Assembly: GCA_903944085.1 (NCBI GenBank)
Contig: CAJAQO010000118.1
Coordinates: forward strand, 1 to 49,737
Length of the DNA: 49,737 nt
Direction: 5' to 3'
DNA from: an uncultured Verrucomicrobia subdivision 3 bacterium
GTDB lineage: Bacteria > Verrucomicrobiota > Verrucomicrobiia > Limisphaerales > UBA11358
The stretch's first letter is position 1. Each line of letters starts with the position of its first letter. The translations under genes were made by a program, and so were the position numbers. The notes beneath the pieces were generated by a model. It ran no database searches and was not told where the DNA came from. It worked only from the letters and a program-made list of their open reading frames with translations. Positions 1-7,474 of this stretch are shown piece by piece.

Positions 1-469
1 CGGTTGCCCCGTTGTTTTGCGTTTCGTTGCGGTAAAAATTCTGCACCACCTTGCGCGCGATTTGGCTGCTCATCGGCGAGCCGCCGGCGTGAACATCCCG
101 GAGCGCATCGAGCAGTTCATTGCGCCGCATTTGTTTCAACAGATAACCGGAAGCGCCGGCGGACAGGGCGTTGAAAATATGGTTGGCATCCTCGTAAACC
201 GTGACCATGACGAACTGAGTGTCGGGCAGGCGCGGCTTGAGGCGGCGGACACATTCGATGCCGTTCATGCCGGGCAGATTGATGTCGAACAGCACCACGG
301 AAGGCTTGTCAATAGGCAGCTTGGCGATGGCCGTTTCGGCATCGTCATATTCACCGGCCAAGGAGAAACCGTCGGCATTGCGGATCCAACCGGCGAGAAT
401 TTCCCGCGCTGGCACGTCGTCTTCCACAATGGCTACTGCGATGCTCAAAGCATTTTTTGGCTTGGACAT
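1..469 (-). CDS. NarL/FixJ-type response regulator (3' end cut by window edge)
   Basis: Translating the minus strand from the ATG at 469 gives a receiver domain: an acidic pair (VEDD) near residue 14, the phosphoacceptor Asp in VVLFDINLPGMNGIE near residue 58, the conserved Thr in MVTVYED, and the Lys in YLLKQ near residue 108. The ORF is still open at base 1, so the expected LuxR-type DNA-binding domain lies outside the window. It starts 60 bp downstream of the stop of a histidine kinase on the same strand, so the two probably form a two-component pair. The ORF on the opposite strand here is a shadow of this gene. Confidence 0.88.
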   Translation of the reverse strand, partial: MSKPKNALSIAVAIVEDDVPAREILAGWIRNADGFSLAGEYDDAETAIAKLPIDKPSVVLFDINLPGMNGIECVRRLKPRLPDTQFVMVTVYEDANHIFNALSAGASGYLLKQMRRNELLDALRDVHAGGSPMSSQIARKVVQNFYRNETQNNGAT

Positions 470-529
470 ACGTTAAACTCGCGCCTCGGCAAAGTCTTGT
501 CACGTTAATTGATGACATGGTCGGGCGAA

Positions 530-3500
530 TTACCCGAGGCTGCGCGCGGCGGCCGGCACGAAAACAAAAAATTTGATTTCGGCACCGGCGCCCGGTGCGC
601 TTTGGATCTCACAGCGCCCGCGGATTTTTTCCAGCCGCTGCCGCATGTTTTTCAGGCCATTGCCGCGCCCCGGTCGGGCGGGCACGGCGGCGGGGTCAAA
701 ACCCCGGCCATTGTCGCGCACGGCAAGCTGAAAGCCGTCATCCTCGGTCGCCAGCGAAATGGCCACTTCCTTCGCGCCGGAATGTTTGACGAGGTTGTGC
801 AGCGCCTCCTTGAACGCGAGAAAAACATTGTGGCGCATTTCGGCGGTGATCGGCCAGTGCGGCAGATGCAGCGGCATGTCGAGCCGGCAGCGGATGTGGA
901 GCGAGACGAGATATTCCTGGGCAAAATTTCCGAGATAGCTGGCCAGGCTGTCCAGCGTGTCATGCTGCGGATTGACGGCCCAAACGATTTCATCCATCGA
1001 GCGCGTCAGCTCCCGCGAAGTGTCATAAATGCGGTCGAGCTGCGCGGCGGCCCGCGCGGGATTTTCCAGTTCGCCGTGCGCAGACTGACTCAACAGCGAG
1101 ATGCGCGTCAGGTTGGCGCCGAGATGGTCGTGGATGTCTTTGGCGATGCGGGTGCGTTCGCGCTCCAGCTCTTGTTGGCGCTCGATGCGCTCGAGTTTGA
1201 GTCGCAGCCGACGGCGGGAAACAAACCAGACAAAGCCGGCGACGAGCGCGATGGCGGTCAGCGTGGCGAGCGTGTGAAACCACCAGGTCTGCCAGAACTG
1301 CGGCAGCACGATGAGCGCGAGACTCGCGCCGGTGTCGTTCCAGACGCCGTCGCTGTTGCTGGCGCGAACCTGAAACGTGTAGTTGCCCGGCGGAATATAA
1401 CTGTATTCCGCGACGCGCTTGTCATTGGCCGGATTTTGCCATTCTTGCTCCCAGCCGGCGAGCCGGTATTGAAACTGCATTTTTTCCGGCGCGACAAAAC
1501 TCAGGCCCGTGAAATGAAATTCATACCGCTGCAAGCCCGGCGGAATTTTCAGCAGCGAGGCGCCGGTGAAATTTTCGGCGAACGTGCGGCCGCCGGCGAC
1601 GAGGCTTTCGATGATCACCGGCGGCGGCAGCCGATTGCTTTTGCGATCCTCGGGATTCACGATCACCACCCCCTTGCTGGTGGAAAAACAAATTCGGCCG
1701 TCCGCCAGCTTGCCGGCGGCGGGCTGCAAGCCACCGGAACATTGGAGCGAAGGCAGGCCGTCGCCCAGGCCAAAGGCGAGGCAATTGACCGCCGACAACC
1801 GGCCGTCGGCGCAATCGTTCAGCGCTTTTTCGGCCACGCAAAAAATGCCGTTGTGCGAGCTGATCCAGAAATTGCCCGCGCCGTCCTCCTCGATGCCGCA
1901 AATCGTGTTGTTCGGCAATCCCTCCGCCATGGTGATCTTGGCGAAGTGGCCGTCCTTGAAACGATCCAGTCCGCTGCCGTCGCTGCCGATCCAGAGCGCG
2001 CCGTCCGCTGCCAGATGCAGGCATTGGACGTAATCGCTCGAAAGCCCGTCGCGTTTCAGGAATTGAGCCAGCCGCCCGTTTTTCCAGCGGCCCACGCCGC
2101 TGCCGACCATGCCAAACCACACCGTGCCATCGCGGGCTTGCGCAATGGTCCGCACGTCCGGCGTTTTCAAACCGTCCAGCTCGCCGAACCATTTGGTCGC
2201 GCCGTTTTCATAGCGCAGCAGGCCGCTGGCCGTGCCGATCCACGTCACGCCATCGGGAGTTTGCAGCAGCGCGGGCATGGGCACGGTGACATTTTCCAGA
2301 CCGGGCGGCACCACGAAATAGTCGCCTTGCTGCACAAACATCCCGCCGCCCCAGGTGCCGGCCCAGATCCGGCCGCGGGAATCTTCGGAAACGCACCAGA
2401 CGTATAAATTTGAAAACCCGGCATTTTCGGCAAAGTGCTTCCAAGCGCCTTCGAAAAAACGGTAAAGCCCGGCGCCTTCGGTTCCCACCCAAATTGCGCC
2501 GTCGTGCGCGGCAGTCACCGATAAAGGCACGCGTCCCTGCCAGTGGTCGGGCGCATCGAGGGTTTCAAATTTTCCCGGCCGCAACGCCGTCAAGCCAGTG
2601 CTGCCGGCACCCACCCATAATGTGCCTTCGCGATCTTCGTGCAGGCAGCGAATCCAATTGTTGGGAAAACCGTTCGTCTGGGAGAAATGCATCACCGTGC
2701 GGTTGGAAAACAGCAGGTAAAGTCCGTCGCTTGAAGTGCCCATCGCCAGCGCGCCGGACTTGGTTTCCAGCATCGCCACCACCGTCGCGTTGCAGGGATT
2801 CGTGCCGCGATCCACCGACATGGCCACGCCGTTCCATTTGCGCACCTGGCGGTCGCTCACCACCCACAGTCCGCCGTCGCGCGCGGCGCAAATGCCCTGC
2901 ACATAGCCGCCGACACCATTGGAATCATTGGTGTTGGACAACATCGTCAGCCTGCCGCCCTCGACGGCGGCAAGCAGTCCGCCGCTGGCCACAAATAATT
3001 TGTTCTGCCCATTTTGCGCCAGCACCGCCACGCCGTCGGTGTTGGGCAACGCGCAGGTCACGCCGTCACGCGCCCGCACCAGCGTGCCTTCCTCGTTCAG
3101 CATCCAGATGTCGCCGTCCTGATCTGCGCCGATGGCCGGGATTTTCCGGCGCACGCCAGTTTCATGAACCGCTAGCGATTCAAATTTTCCACCGCGATAA
3201 CTCGTCAGGTCGCCGCGTTCATGGCCAATCCATAGTGCGCCCGTGGCATCCTCAAACAAACTCGTGACGCGGTCGCTCTGCAAACCCGGCGTGCCCGCGC
3301 TGTTGAACACCGTGAAATGCACGCCATCGAATCGCACCAGGCCGCCGTAAGTGCCACACCAGAGATACCCGTCCCGCGTCTGCACCACCGCCGTCACGGC
3401 ATTGTCCGGCAGGCCGTTCTCGGTTTTCCATGAGCGCGGGAAAAAATTTGGCGAGCCGGCTTCCTCCGCGCCCGCCGCGAAGCCGGCGCACAGCAGCAGC

Positions 3501-3577
3501 AACGGAAAAACGCGGCGGCAACCGCGCGGCACGGAATGCCGCATCAAAAAATTCAAAGCTGGCCGCAGGCTGGACAC
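530..3577 (-). CDS. Propeller-type sensor histidine kinase (HisKA_3)
   Basis: A 1015-residue membrane sensor. It has an N-terminal signal-like hydrophobic stretch (an alternative Met lies at residue 12), then about a dozen two-component propeller repeats of the G-x-LWIG / DG-x-LW type to about residue 640. A Y_Y_Y-like domain follows (PPGNYTFQVRASNSDG), then a single transmembrane helix near residue 780. The HisKA_3 dimerisation helix carries the likely phospho-His in AKDIHDHLGANLTRIS. A HATPase_c domain follows with an N-box-like EALHNLVKHS, and DNGRGFD and GNGLKNMRQR boxes. The architecture matches ligand-sensing kinases that often control polysaccharide use; the ligand is unknown. The response regulator follows downstream. 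The gene begins about 480 bp from the left boundary of the integrated element. Confidence 0.9.
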   Translation of the reverse strand: MSSLRPALNFLMRHSVPRGCRRVFPLLLLCAGFAAGAEEAGSPNFFPRSWKTENGLPDNAVTAVVQTRDGYLWCGTYGGLVRFDGVHFTVFNSAGTPGLQSDRVTSLFEDATGALWIGHERGDLTSYRGGKFESLAVHETGVRRKIPAIGADQDGDIWMLNEEGTLVRARDGVTCALPNTDGVAVLAQNGQNKLFVASGGLLAAVEGGRLTMLSNTNDSNGVGGYVQGICAARDGGLWVVSDRQVRKWNGVAMSVDRGTNPCNATVVAMLETKSGALAMGTSSDGLYLLFSNRTVMHFSQTNGFPNNWIRCLHEDREGTLWVGAGSTGLTALRPGKFETLDAPDHWQGRVPLSVTAAHDGAIWVGTEGAGLYRFFEGAWKHFAENAGFSNLYVWCVSEDSRGRIWAGTWGGGMFVQQGDYFVVPPGLENVTVPMPALLQTPDGVTWIGTASGLLRYENGATKWFGELDGLKTPDVRTIAQARDGTVWFGMVGSGVGRWKNGRLAQFLKRDGLSSDYVQCLHLAADGALWIGSDGSGLDRFKDGHFAKITMAEGLPNNTICGIEEDGAGNFWISSHNGIFCVAEKALNDCADGRLSAVNCLAFGLGDGLPSLQCSGGLQPAAGKLADGRICFSTSKGVVIVNPEDRKSNRLPPPVIIESLVAGGRTFAENFTGASLLKIPPGLQRYEFHFTGLSFVAPEKMQFQYRLAGWEQEWQNPANDKRVAEYSYIPPGNYTFQVRASNSDGVWNDTGASLALIVLPQFWQTWWFHTLATLTAIALVAGFVWFVSRRRLRLKLERIERQQELERERTRIAKDIHDHLGANLTRISLLSQSAHGELENPARAAAQLDRIYDTSRELTRSMDEIVWAVNPQHDTLDSLASYLGNFAQEYLVSLHIRCRLDMPLHLPHWPITAEMRHNVFLAFKEALHNLVKHSGAKEVAISLATEDDGFQLAVRDNGRGFDPAAVPARPGRGNGLKNMRQRLEKIRGRCEIQSAPGAGAEIKFFVFVPAAARSLG

Positions 3578-3593
3578 GCGATGATTCTGCTTG

Positions 3594-3635
3594 GCAAATC
3601 AAACCACGCAAGTCAAACCGCGCAAGTCAAACCAT
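3594..3635. repeat. 14-bp tandem repeat, three copies
   Basis: Three head-to-tail copies of GCAARTCAAACCRY (3594-3607, 3608-3621, 3622-3635), differing at a few positions. They lie just upstream of the kinase start and run into the 3' end of the transposase remnant, whose reading frame ends inside the third copy. A regulator-binding array or slippage repeat are both possible. Confidence 0.7.
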
Positions 3636-3923
3636 TATCCAGGTGCTGATTTTGACGTGCGAACTTTCAAAAACGGTTTTCACCGTCACCGTGAATTGGT
3701 GGCGACACGCGCCGCAAAAATAACCGCCTTTGCGAACCGCGTTTTTGCTCCCGGCCTTTGGCGTCAGCTTTGAAATTATTTTTTGTTTGCCGTCAATTTT
3801 ACAATGCAGACACACTGCGCCATTCGGCCAAAGAATAGATTCCAGCAACGTCCGCGCTTTGTCGTCGTCGTCATATTCCTGCGCGAGCCTGATTAAATTC
3901 AGTTCGTCCGCGTCGAACTCGTC
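3627..3923 (-). pseudogene. Truncated IS1595/ISXO2-type transposase, N-terminal zinc ribbon
   Basis: The minus-strand frame between a TAA at 3924-3926 and a TGA at 3627-3629 reads like the start of IS1595-family transposases. A leader rich in acidic residues is followed by LESILWPNGAVCLHC, then CGACRHQFTVTVKTVFESSHV and W. This is the family's zinc-ribbon pattern (WP-G-CxxC, then CxxC-x-QFTV-x-x-T-x-FE-S). The frame stops right after the Trp that precedes the catalytic domain, and no DDE domain follows. Only a TTG or GTG could start it. It is best read as a remnant of an insertion beside the element boundary. Confidence 0.7.
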
Positions 3924-4044
3924 TTATATATTCCCGCCACCGCTCGTCCCCAGCAATGGTGACAAGCGGAAAAGGCTGCTTCTGTGTAATCTATTTCCCG
4001 TTGGTCGTCGTGGTTCAACGAGATAATTTTAAACTGTGTTGGAA

Positions 4045-4073
4045 GAGGCCGGAGTAGTGTCCGGCCTCTTTTT
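4045..4073 (+). terminator. Rho-independent terminator at the left element boundary
   Basis: GAGGCCGGA (4045-4053) pairs with TCCGGCCTC (4060-4068) across a six-base loop and is followed by TTTTTCTTTT. No clear protein gene ends just upstream on this strand, and I could not recognise an RNA gene in 3925-4044. The loop and 3' arm coincide with the proposed attachment core, so the element may have integrated into the 3' end of a transcription unit. Confidence 0.7.
4057..4073 (+). other. Putative attachment core, left copy (attL)
   Basis: GTGTCCGGCCTCTTTTT is repeated in the same orientation at 37866-37882. Here it forms the loop and 3' arm of a complete terminator hairpin. At the right copy the 5' arm is missing, as expected if recombination split the original terminator. 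The inner 24-bp repeats are the alternative core; the two models move the boundary by only about 120 bp. Confidence 0.5.
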
Positions 4074-4176
4074 CTTTTGCCGGCAGGAGTATTATCCACG
4101 GTTTTATGCGGTTTTTCAAGGTTTTTTTCAAATAACTTCGCGTAACTTGGGGTAACTGGAACCTGCTTTCCCGCTA

Positions 4177-4200
4177 GATTTACTGGCAGTTTTACTGGCA
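4177..4200 (+). repeat. Left 24-bp repeat with two TTTACTGGCA boxes (putative integrase arm sites)
   Basis: The 24 bases are identical to 37780-37803 and in the same orientation. Each contains TTTACTGGCA twice, 11 bp apart. Paired direct repeats inside both ends, about 104 bp and 63 bp from the short core, are laid out like the arm-type binding sites of lambda- and L5-type integrases. Alternatively the 24-mer is itself the duplicated attachment core. Confidence 0.7.
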
Positions 4201-4363
4201 GTCGAAAACCACTGAACACGCCGGCTGCCGGGACAATACGAAAATCCGAAGGGAAAATTTTCGGGTGGACTGCCGTTGTCCAGGGCGTGTGATAATCGGC
4301 GGCGAAAGATTTCAGTAGAATAGCCTTCAGAAGTTCAGTTGTAAGCCGGGTTCGTTTGACTTT

Positions 4364-6418
4364 GTGGCATCAGCTTTTGCATCATCAAGCGTGCAACGCC
4401 AAACACCCCAAAGCCGCCGCCCCGCATGGGTGACGTTGTTGGTGTTTTTGCTGGTTGCCATACCCGCCTTCGCCAACGAAAAGCCGGATGATTTTACCGC
4501 CTATGCCGGTTCGGCAAGCTGCCTGGATTGTCACCGCGCCGATTACGACCTGTGGGCGCAGTCTCACCACGCGCTCGCGGAACGGTCCTTGCGGACGGCC
4601 ACCGATCAAGCGGCTTTTGTCCCAGCACGTTCCATCAAGCACGGCGATGAAACCACCGCCTTTCAAGCCACGAATGGCATTTTTCAAATCGTCACGCTTG
4701 GCCCGGACAGCAACCGTCAGCCTTACCGCGTCGAGCGGGTCTTCGGTCACGACCCGCTTATCCAGTTTTTAACGCCCTTTCCCGGTGGCCGCTACCAAGT
4801 GCATGAAGCCTCTTACGATCCAAAATCAAACCAATGGTTTTACGTCTATGGCGACGACTTCCGCAATCCCGGTGAATACGGACATTGGGCAGGACGGGGC
4901 ATGAATTGGAATTCCCAATGCGCCGAATGTCACAATACCCGGCTGCATAAAAATTACGATGCTGCGACGGACAGCTATCACACAACGCTGGCGGAAATGG
5001 GTGTGGGCTGTGAAGCCTGTCACGGCCCGCTCAAAGCCCATGTTGAGTGGCGCAATGCCCATACCAACACCACGCTGCTTGACCCGACCGTTTTCAAATT
5101 GTCCCCAGCGCGCATCGTCGGCCTGTGTGGTTCCTGCCATTCGCGCAACACTGACTTGACGGAAAATTTCAAGCCGGGCGATTCTTTTTACGATCACTAC
5201 GCGCTGGAAATTCTGGACGGCGATAAACGCTGGTATGCCGACGGGCAAATCAAAGATGAGGATTATGAGTTTGAAGCGTTCCTCGGCAGCAAGATGTATC
5301 AGGACGGCGTAACCTGCTTGGACTGCCACAATCCACATTCCTACAAAAATACTCTGGCTGGAAACGATCTTTGTATGCGCTGTCACATTGGCGGGTATCC
5401 CAAAGCGCCGAAAATTGACCCCGTTACCCATAAGCATGATTGCAAAAGCGATTGCATTGACTGTCACATGCCGGTCACGGTCTATATGCAACGGCACCCG
5501 CGCCGTGACCATGGCTTTACTATTCCCGACCCGCTGTTGACGAAAGAATTACAAATTCCGAACGCCTGCAATCGTTGCCATGCCGACAAAACAGCCGATT
5601 GGTCGTTAAAGTATGCCGATGAATGGTATGGCACAAACATGAACCGGCCAACGCGTGAGCGGGCGCGGTGGATCGCGGCGGGTGAAAACCGGGAAGCCGG
5701 CGCGCAAACCAAATTGATTGGCCTCTTGGCCGATACCAATCAGCCGGCATATTGGCGGGCGGTGGCGGCAACTTTCTTGGAACGATGGGCGACGGAACCG
5801 GCAACCCAAACGGCGTTGCTTTCGCAATTGAAAAATGGGCATCCGCTGGTTCGTGAAAAAGTCGTGCGGTCGCTGGAACCGGCGCTGGTGGATACGAATG
5901 TGCTGGCGGCATTGCAACCGCTCTTAAACGACCCGTTGCGAAATGTGCGGGTGGCTGCGGCCTGGGTGCTACGGGCGACTGTGGATATGCAAGGCAAGGC
6001 CGGACAGGATTTGCAGCGGATGCTGGATTTGGAAGCTGATCAGCCAATAGGACAATTCGAGGAAGCCATATTACTCTTATCCCGCCAGCAACCAGCGGAA
6101 GCATTGGGGCATCTCAAAAAAACAACGGCTTGGGACAAACTTTCGCCGCCGTTCCTCTGCACCCAGGCGCAAGTGCAAGACCAGTTGGGACAGTTGCCGG
6201 AAGCATTGAAGACTCTCGACCAAGCGGAAGCCGGCGTGCCGGATGATCCGCACATTCCCTACGTGCGGGCGATGATTCTGGCGCGAAATGGGCGTAACGA
6301 TGAGGCGCGGGCGGCGGCAAAGCGAGCGTTGGAAATACAACCTAATTTCAAATCTGCGTGGGAATTATTGCAAAGGATGCCGTCTAAAAGTCCGCAACCG
6401 ATTTATCAGACGAGATGA
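4364..6418 (+). CDS. Octaheme cytochrome c with HEAT-like and TPR C-terminus
   Basis: A 684-residue secreted protein. A signal peptide (LLVFLLVAIPAFA) precedes eight CXXCH haem c sites, in order CLDCH (about residue 53), CAECH, CEACH, CGSCH, CLDCH, CMRCH, CIDCH and CNRCH. The C-terminal 270 residues look like HEAT-type helical repeats (NVRVAAAWVLRA), then TPRs (LPEALKTLDQAEAG, NDEARAAAKRALEIQPNF). It is likely a periplasmic electron-transfer protein of the cytochrome c554/multihaem class; the substrate is unknown. The listed start is GTG; an internal GTG (VTLLVF) would also keep the signal peptide. It lies 164 bp inside the left 24-bp repeat. One copy of the dispersed 19-bp repeat encodes SLRTAT in it. 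Its 3' end overlaps the convergent gene by 13 bp. Confidence 0.88.
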   Translation: MASAFASSSVQRQTPQSRRPAWVTLLVFLLVAIPAFANEKPDDFTAYAGSASCLDCHRADYDLWAQSHHALAERSLRTATDQAAFVPARSIKHGDETTAFQATNGIFQIVTLGPDSNRQPYRVERVFGHDPLIQFLTPFPGGRYQVHEASYDPKSNQWFYVYGDDFRNPGEYGHWAGRGMNWNSQCAECHNTRLHKNYDAATDSYHTTLAEMGVGCEACHGPLKAHVEWRNAHTNTTLLDPTVFKLSPARIVGLCGSCHSRNTDLTENFKPGDSFYDHYALEILDGDKRWYADGQIKDEDYEFEAFLGSKMYQDGVTCLDCHNPHSYKNTLAGNDLCMRCHIGGYPKAPKIDPVTHKHDCKSDCIDCHMPVTVYMQRHPRRDHGFTIPDPLLTKELQIPNACNRCHADKTADWSLKYADEWYGTNMNRPTRERARWIAAGENREAGAQTKLIGLLADTNQPAYWRAVAATFLERWATEPATQTALLSQLKNGHPLVREKVVRSLEPALVDTNVLAALQPLLNDPLRNVRVAAAWVLRATVDMQGKAGQDLQRMLDLEADQPIGQFEEAILLLSRQQPAEALGHLKKTTAWDKLSPPFLCTQAQVQDQLGQLPEALKTLDQAEAGVPDDPHIPYVRAMILARNGRNDEARAAAKRALEIQPNFKSAWELLQRMPSKSPQPIYQTR
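4585..4603 (+). repeat. Dispersed 19-bp repeat, copy 1 (inside cytochrome gene)
   Basis: GTCCTTGCGGACGGCCACC, exact consensus. The first twelve bases form a GTCC/GGAC mini-hairpin. In this frame it encodes SLRTAT. Other copies are at 28042, 30580, 30851 and 31882, with an inverted variant at 28076-28094. Confidence 0.8.
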
Positions 6419-7470
6419 GCCACTTCAATCTCCAATCCCTTAACCTTCTCTTTTATCAAGATTGCACGCAAACGAGGGGAAATAAGGATTAGTGGTCTTG
6501 GCCTGATTAGACCGCCTTTTTCACCAACCAACTGACTTGTAAGTGCAATGTCACTTTTATCCCAAGAATTACGCTCAACATACAATTCTGAAAGCAGAGA
6601 AAAGCCGGCAGTATGCCCAAAACGGCAGCGATATTTTCCGGCAATATCTTCGTCGAAAGGATTGATACCTGTCTTGGTGGACTGCGCTATTTTCACTGGC
6701 TTGGACTTAACAACCATTTGATACCAGCACGGCAAAAGGGATGTGCGGCGCGTATCCTTCTTCTGAAGCAATTCAAGAAACTCTTTGTTCGCGGCATTCA
6801 CTATTTCCCGTTGTTCCTTACGGTTGATCCAAAAGTAGAATTTTGCAGAATGAAGTTCAATCCCAGCATCAGCCGCAGATTGGATTATTTCCCGGCCAGC
6901 CGCTGTCTTTTCAAGCTCCATTGGTTCGTCAACCAGCGAATTTAATTGGTGGCGCACAGGTTGGAATTCAATGCCGGATATGTTGGCATCAACCAGTGCA
7001 TTCACCAAGCGTTGCGAAACGACCCATTCATTAGCGACAGTGCGGGCAAGGTCTTTGGTCTTGGAAATTTTCCTCAAATTCAACCTCAACGGCGAAACTT
7101 GCTTTCTTCCCGCACCGCAAGCTGGACACGCTACTGTTTCGTCATAGACTGTTCCGCATTCCTCGCCAGTTGGCTCGAAGGCGGGAGCATTCCTCAACTG
7201 AAAAATTTCTGCGGCTCTAATTTCCTCTGTTGTATAGCGACGGTATAAATTCCAACCCGCAAAAAAAAAGCCGTGAGGCTCTTTTTTTATTAAAGCCTCC
7301 AATTCACCAACTCGCTTAAATTTTGGGTCGTCCACAGATAGTTCAACCTTACGAACGGTAACAAACTTGTCACCAAATAATTTAGTCCAGCCAAGCTTTT
7401 TGCCTTCACATGGCGCAAAAAGCCGGCTCGCATGTTGTTCCTGAACTCGAAATTCACAGAATTCCTTCAT
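6406..7470 (-). CDS. Putative immunity protein, double-CXXC type
   Basis: A 354-residue soluble protein starting 4 bp after the stop of the RHS toxin gene on the same strand, the usual position of the cognate immunity gene. The middle holds a CPACG knuckle (about residue 115), and CGTVYD lies just before it, giving a two-Cys-pair pattern. Then comes RKQVSPLRLNLRKISKTKD and an alpha/beta region. This resembles the 'double-CXXCG' paralogous family found next to HNH-type toxins in myxobacteria. That family match is from memory and not exact. The expected role is to bind and neutralise the toxin tip of the neighbouring RHS protein in the cytoplasm. No signal peptide is seen. Confidence 0.65.
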   Translation of the reverse strand: MKEFCEFRVQEQHASRLFAPCEGKKLGWTKLFGDKFVTVRKVELSVDDPKFKRVGELEALIKKEPHGFFFAGWNLYRRYTTEEIRAAEIFQLRNAPAFEPTGEECGTVYDETVACPACGAGRKQVSPLRLNLRKISKTKDLARTVANEWVVSQRLVNALVDANISGIEFQPVRHQLNSLVDEPMELEKTAAGREIIQSAADAGIELHSAKFYFWINRKEQREIVNAANKEFLELLQKKDTRRTSLLPCWYQMVVKSKPVKIAQSTKTGINPFDEDIAGKYRCRFGHTAGFSLLSELYVERNSWDKSDIALTSQLVGEKGGLIRPRPLILISPRLRAILIKEKVKGLEIEVAHLV

Positions 7471-7474
7471 GGTG

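Noticed and set aside
17-508. 163-residue plus-strand ORF
   Set aside because: Antisense to the receiver domain of the response regulator; no protein features.
509-2407. 632-residue plus-strand ORF
   Set aside because: It is antisense to the histidine kinase, whose domains are unmistakable; the peptide is Arg/Gln-rich with no family features, typical of a high-GC shadow frame.
3925-4044. Possible tRNA or tmRNA 3' end as the integration target
   Set aside because: No T-arm, CCA end or cloverleaf could be found before the terminator; the nature of the target transcript remains unknown.
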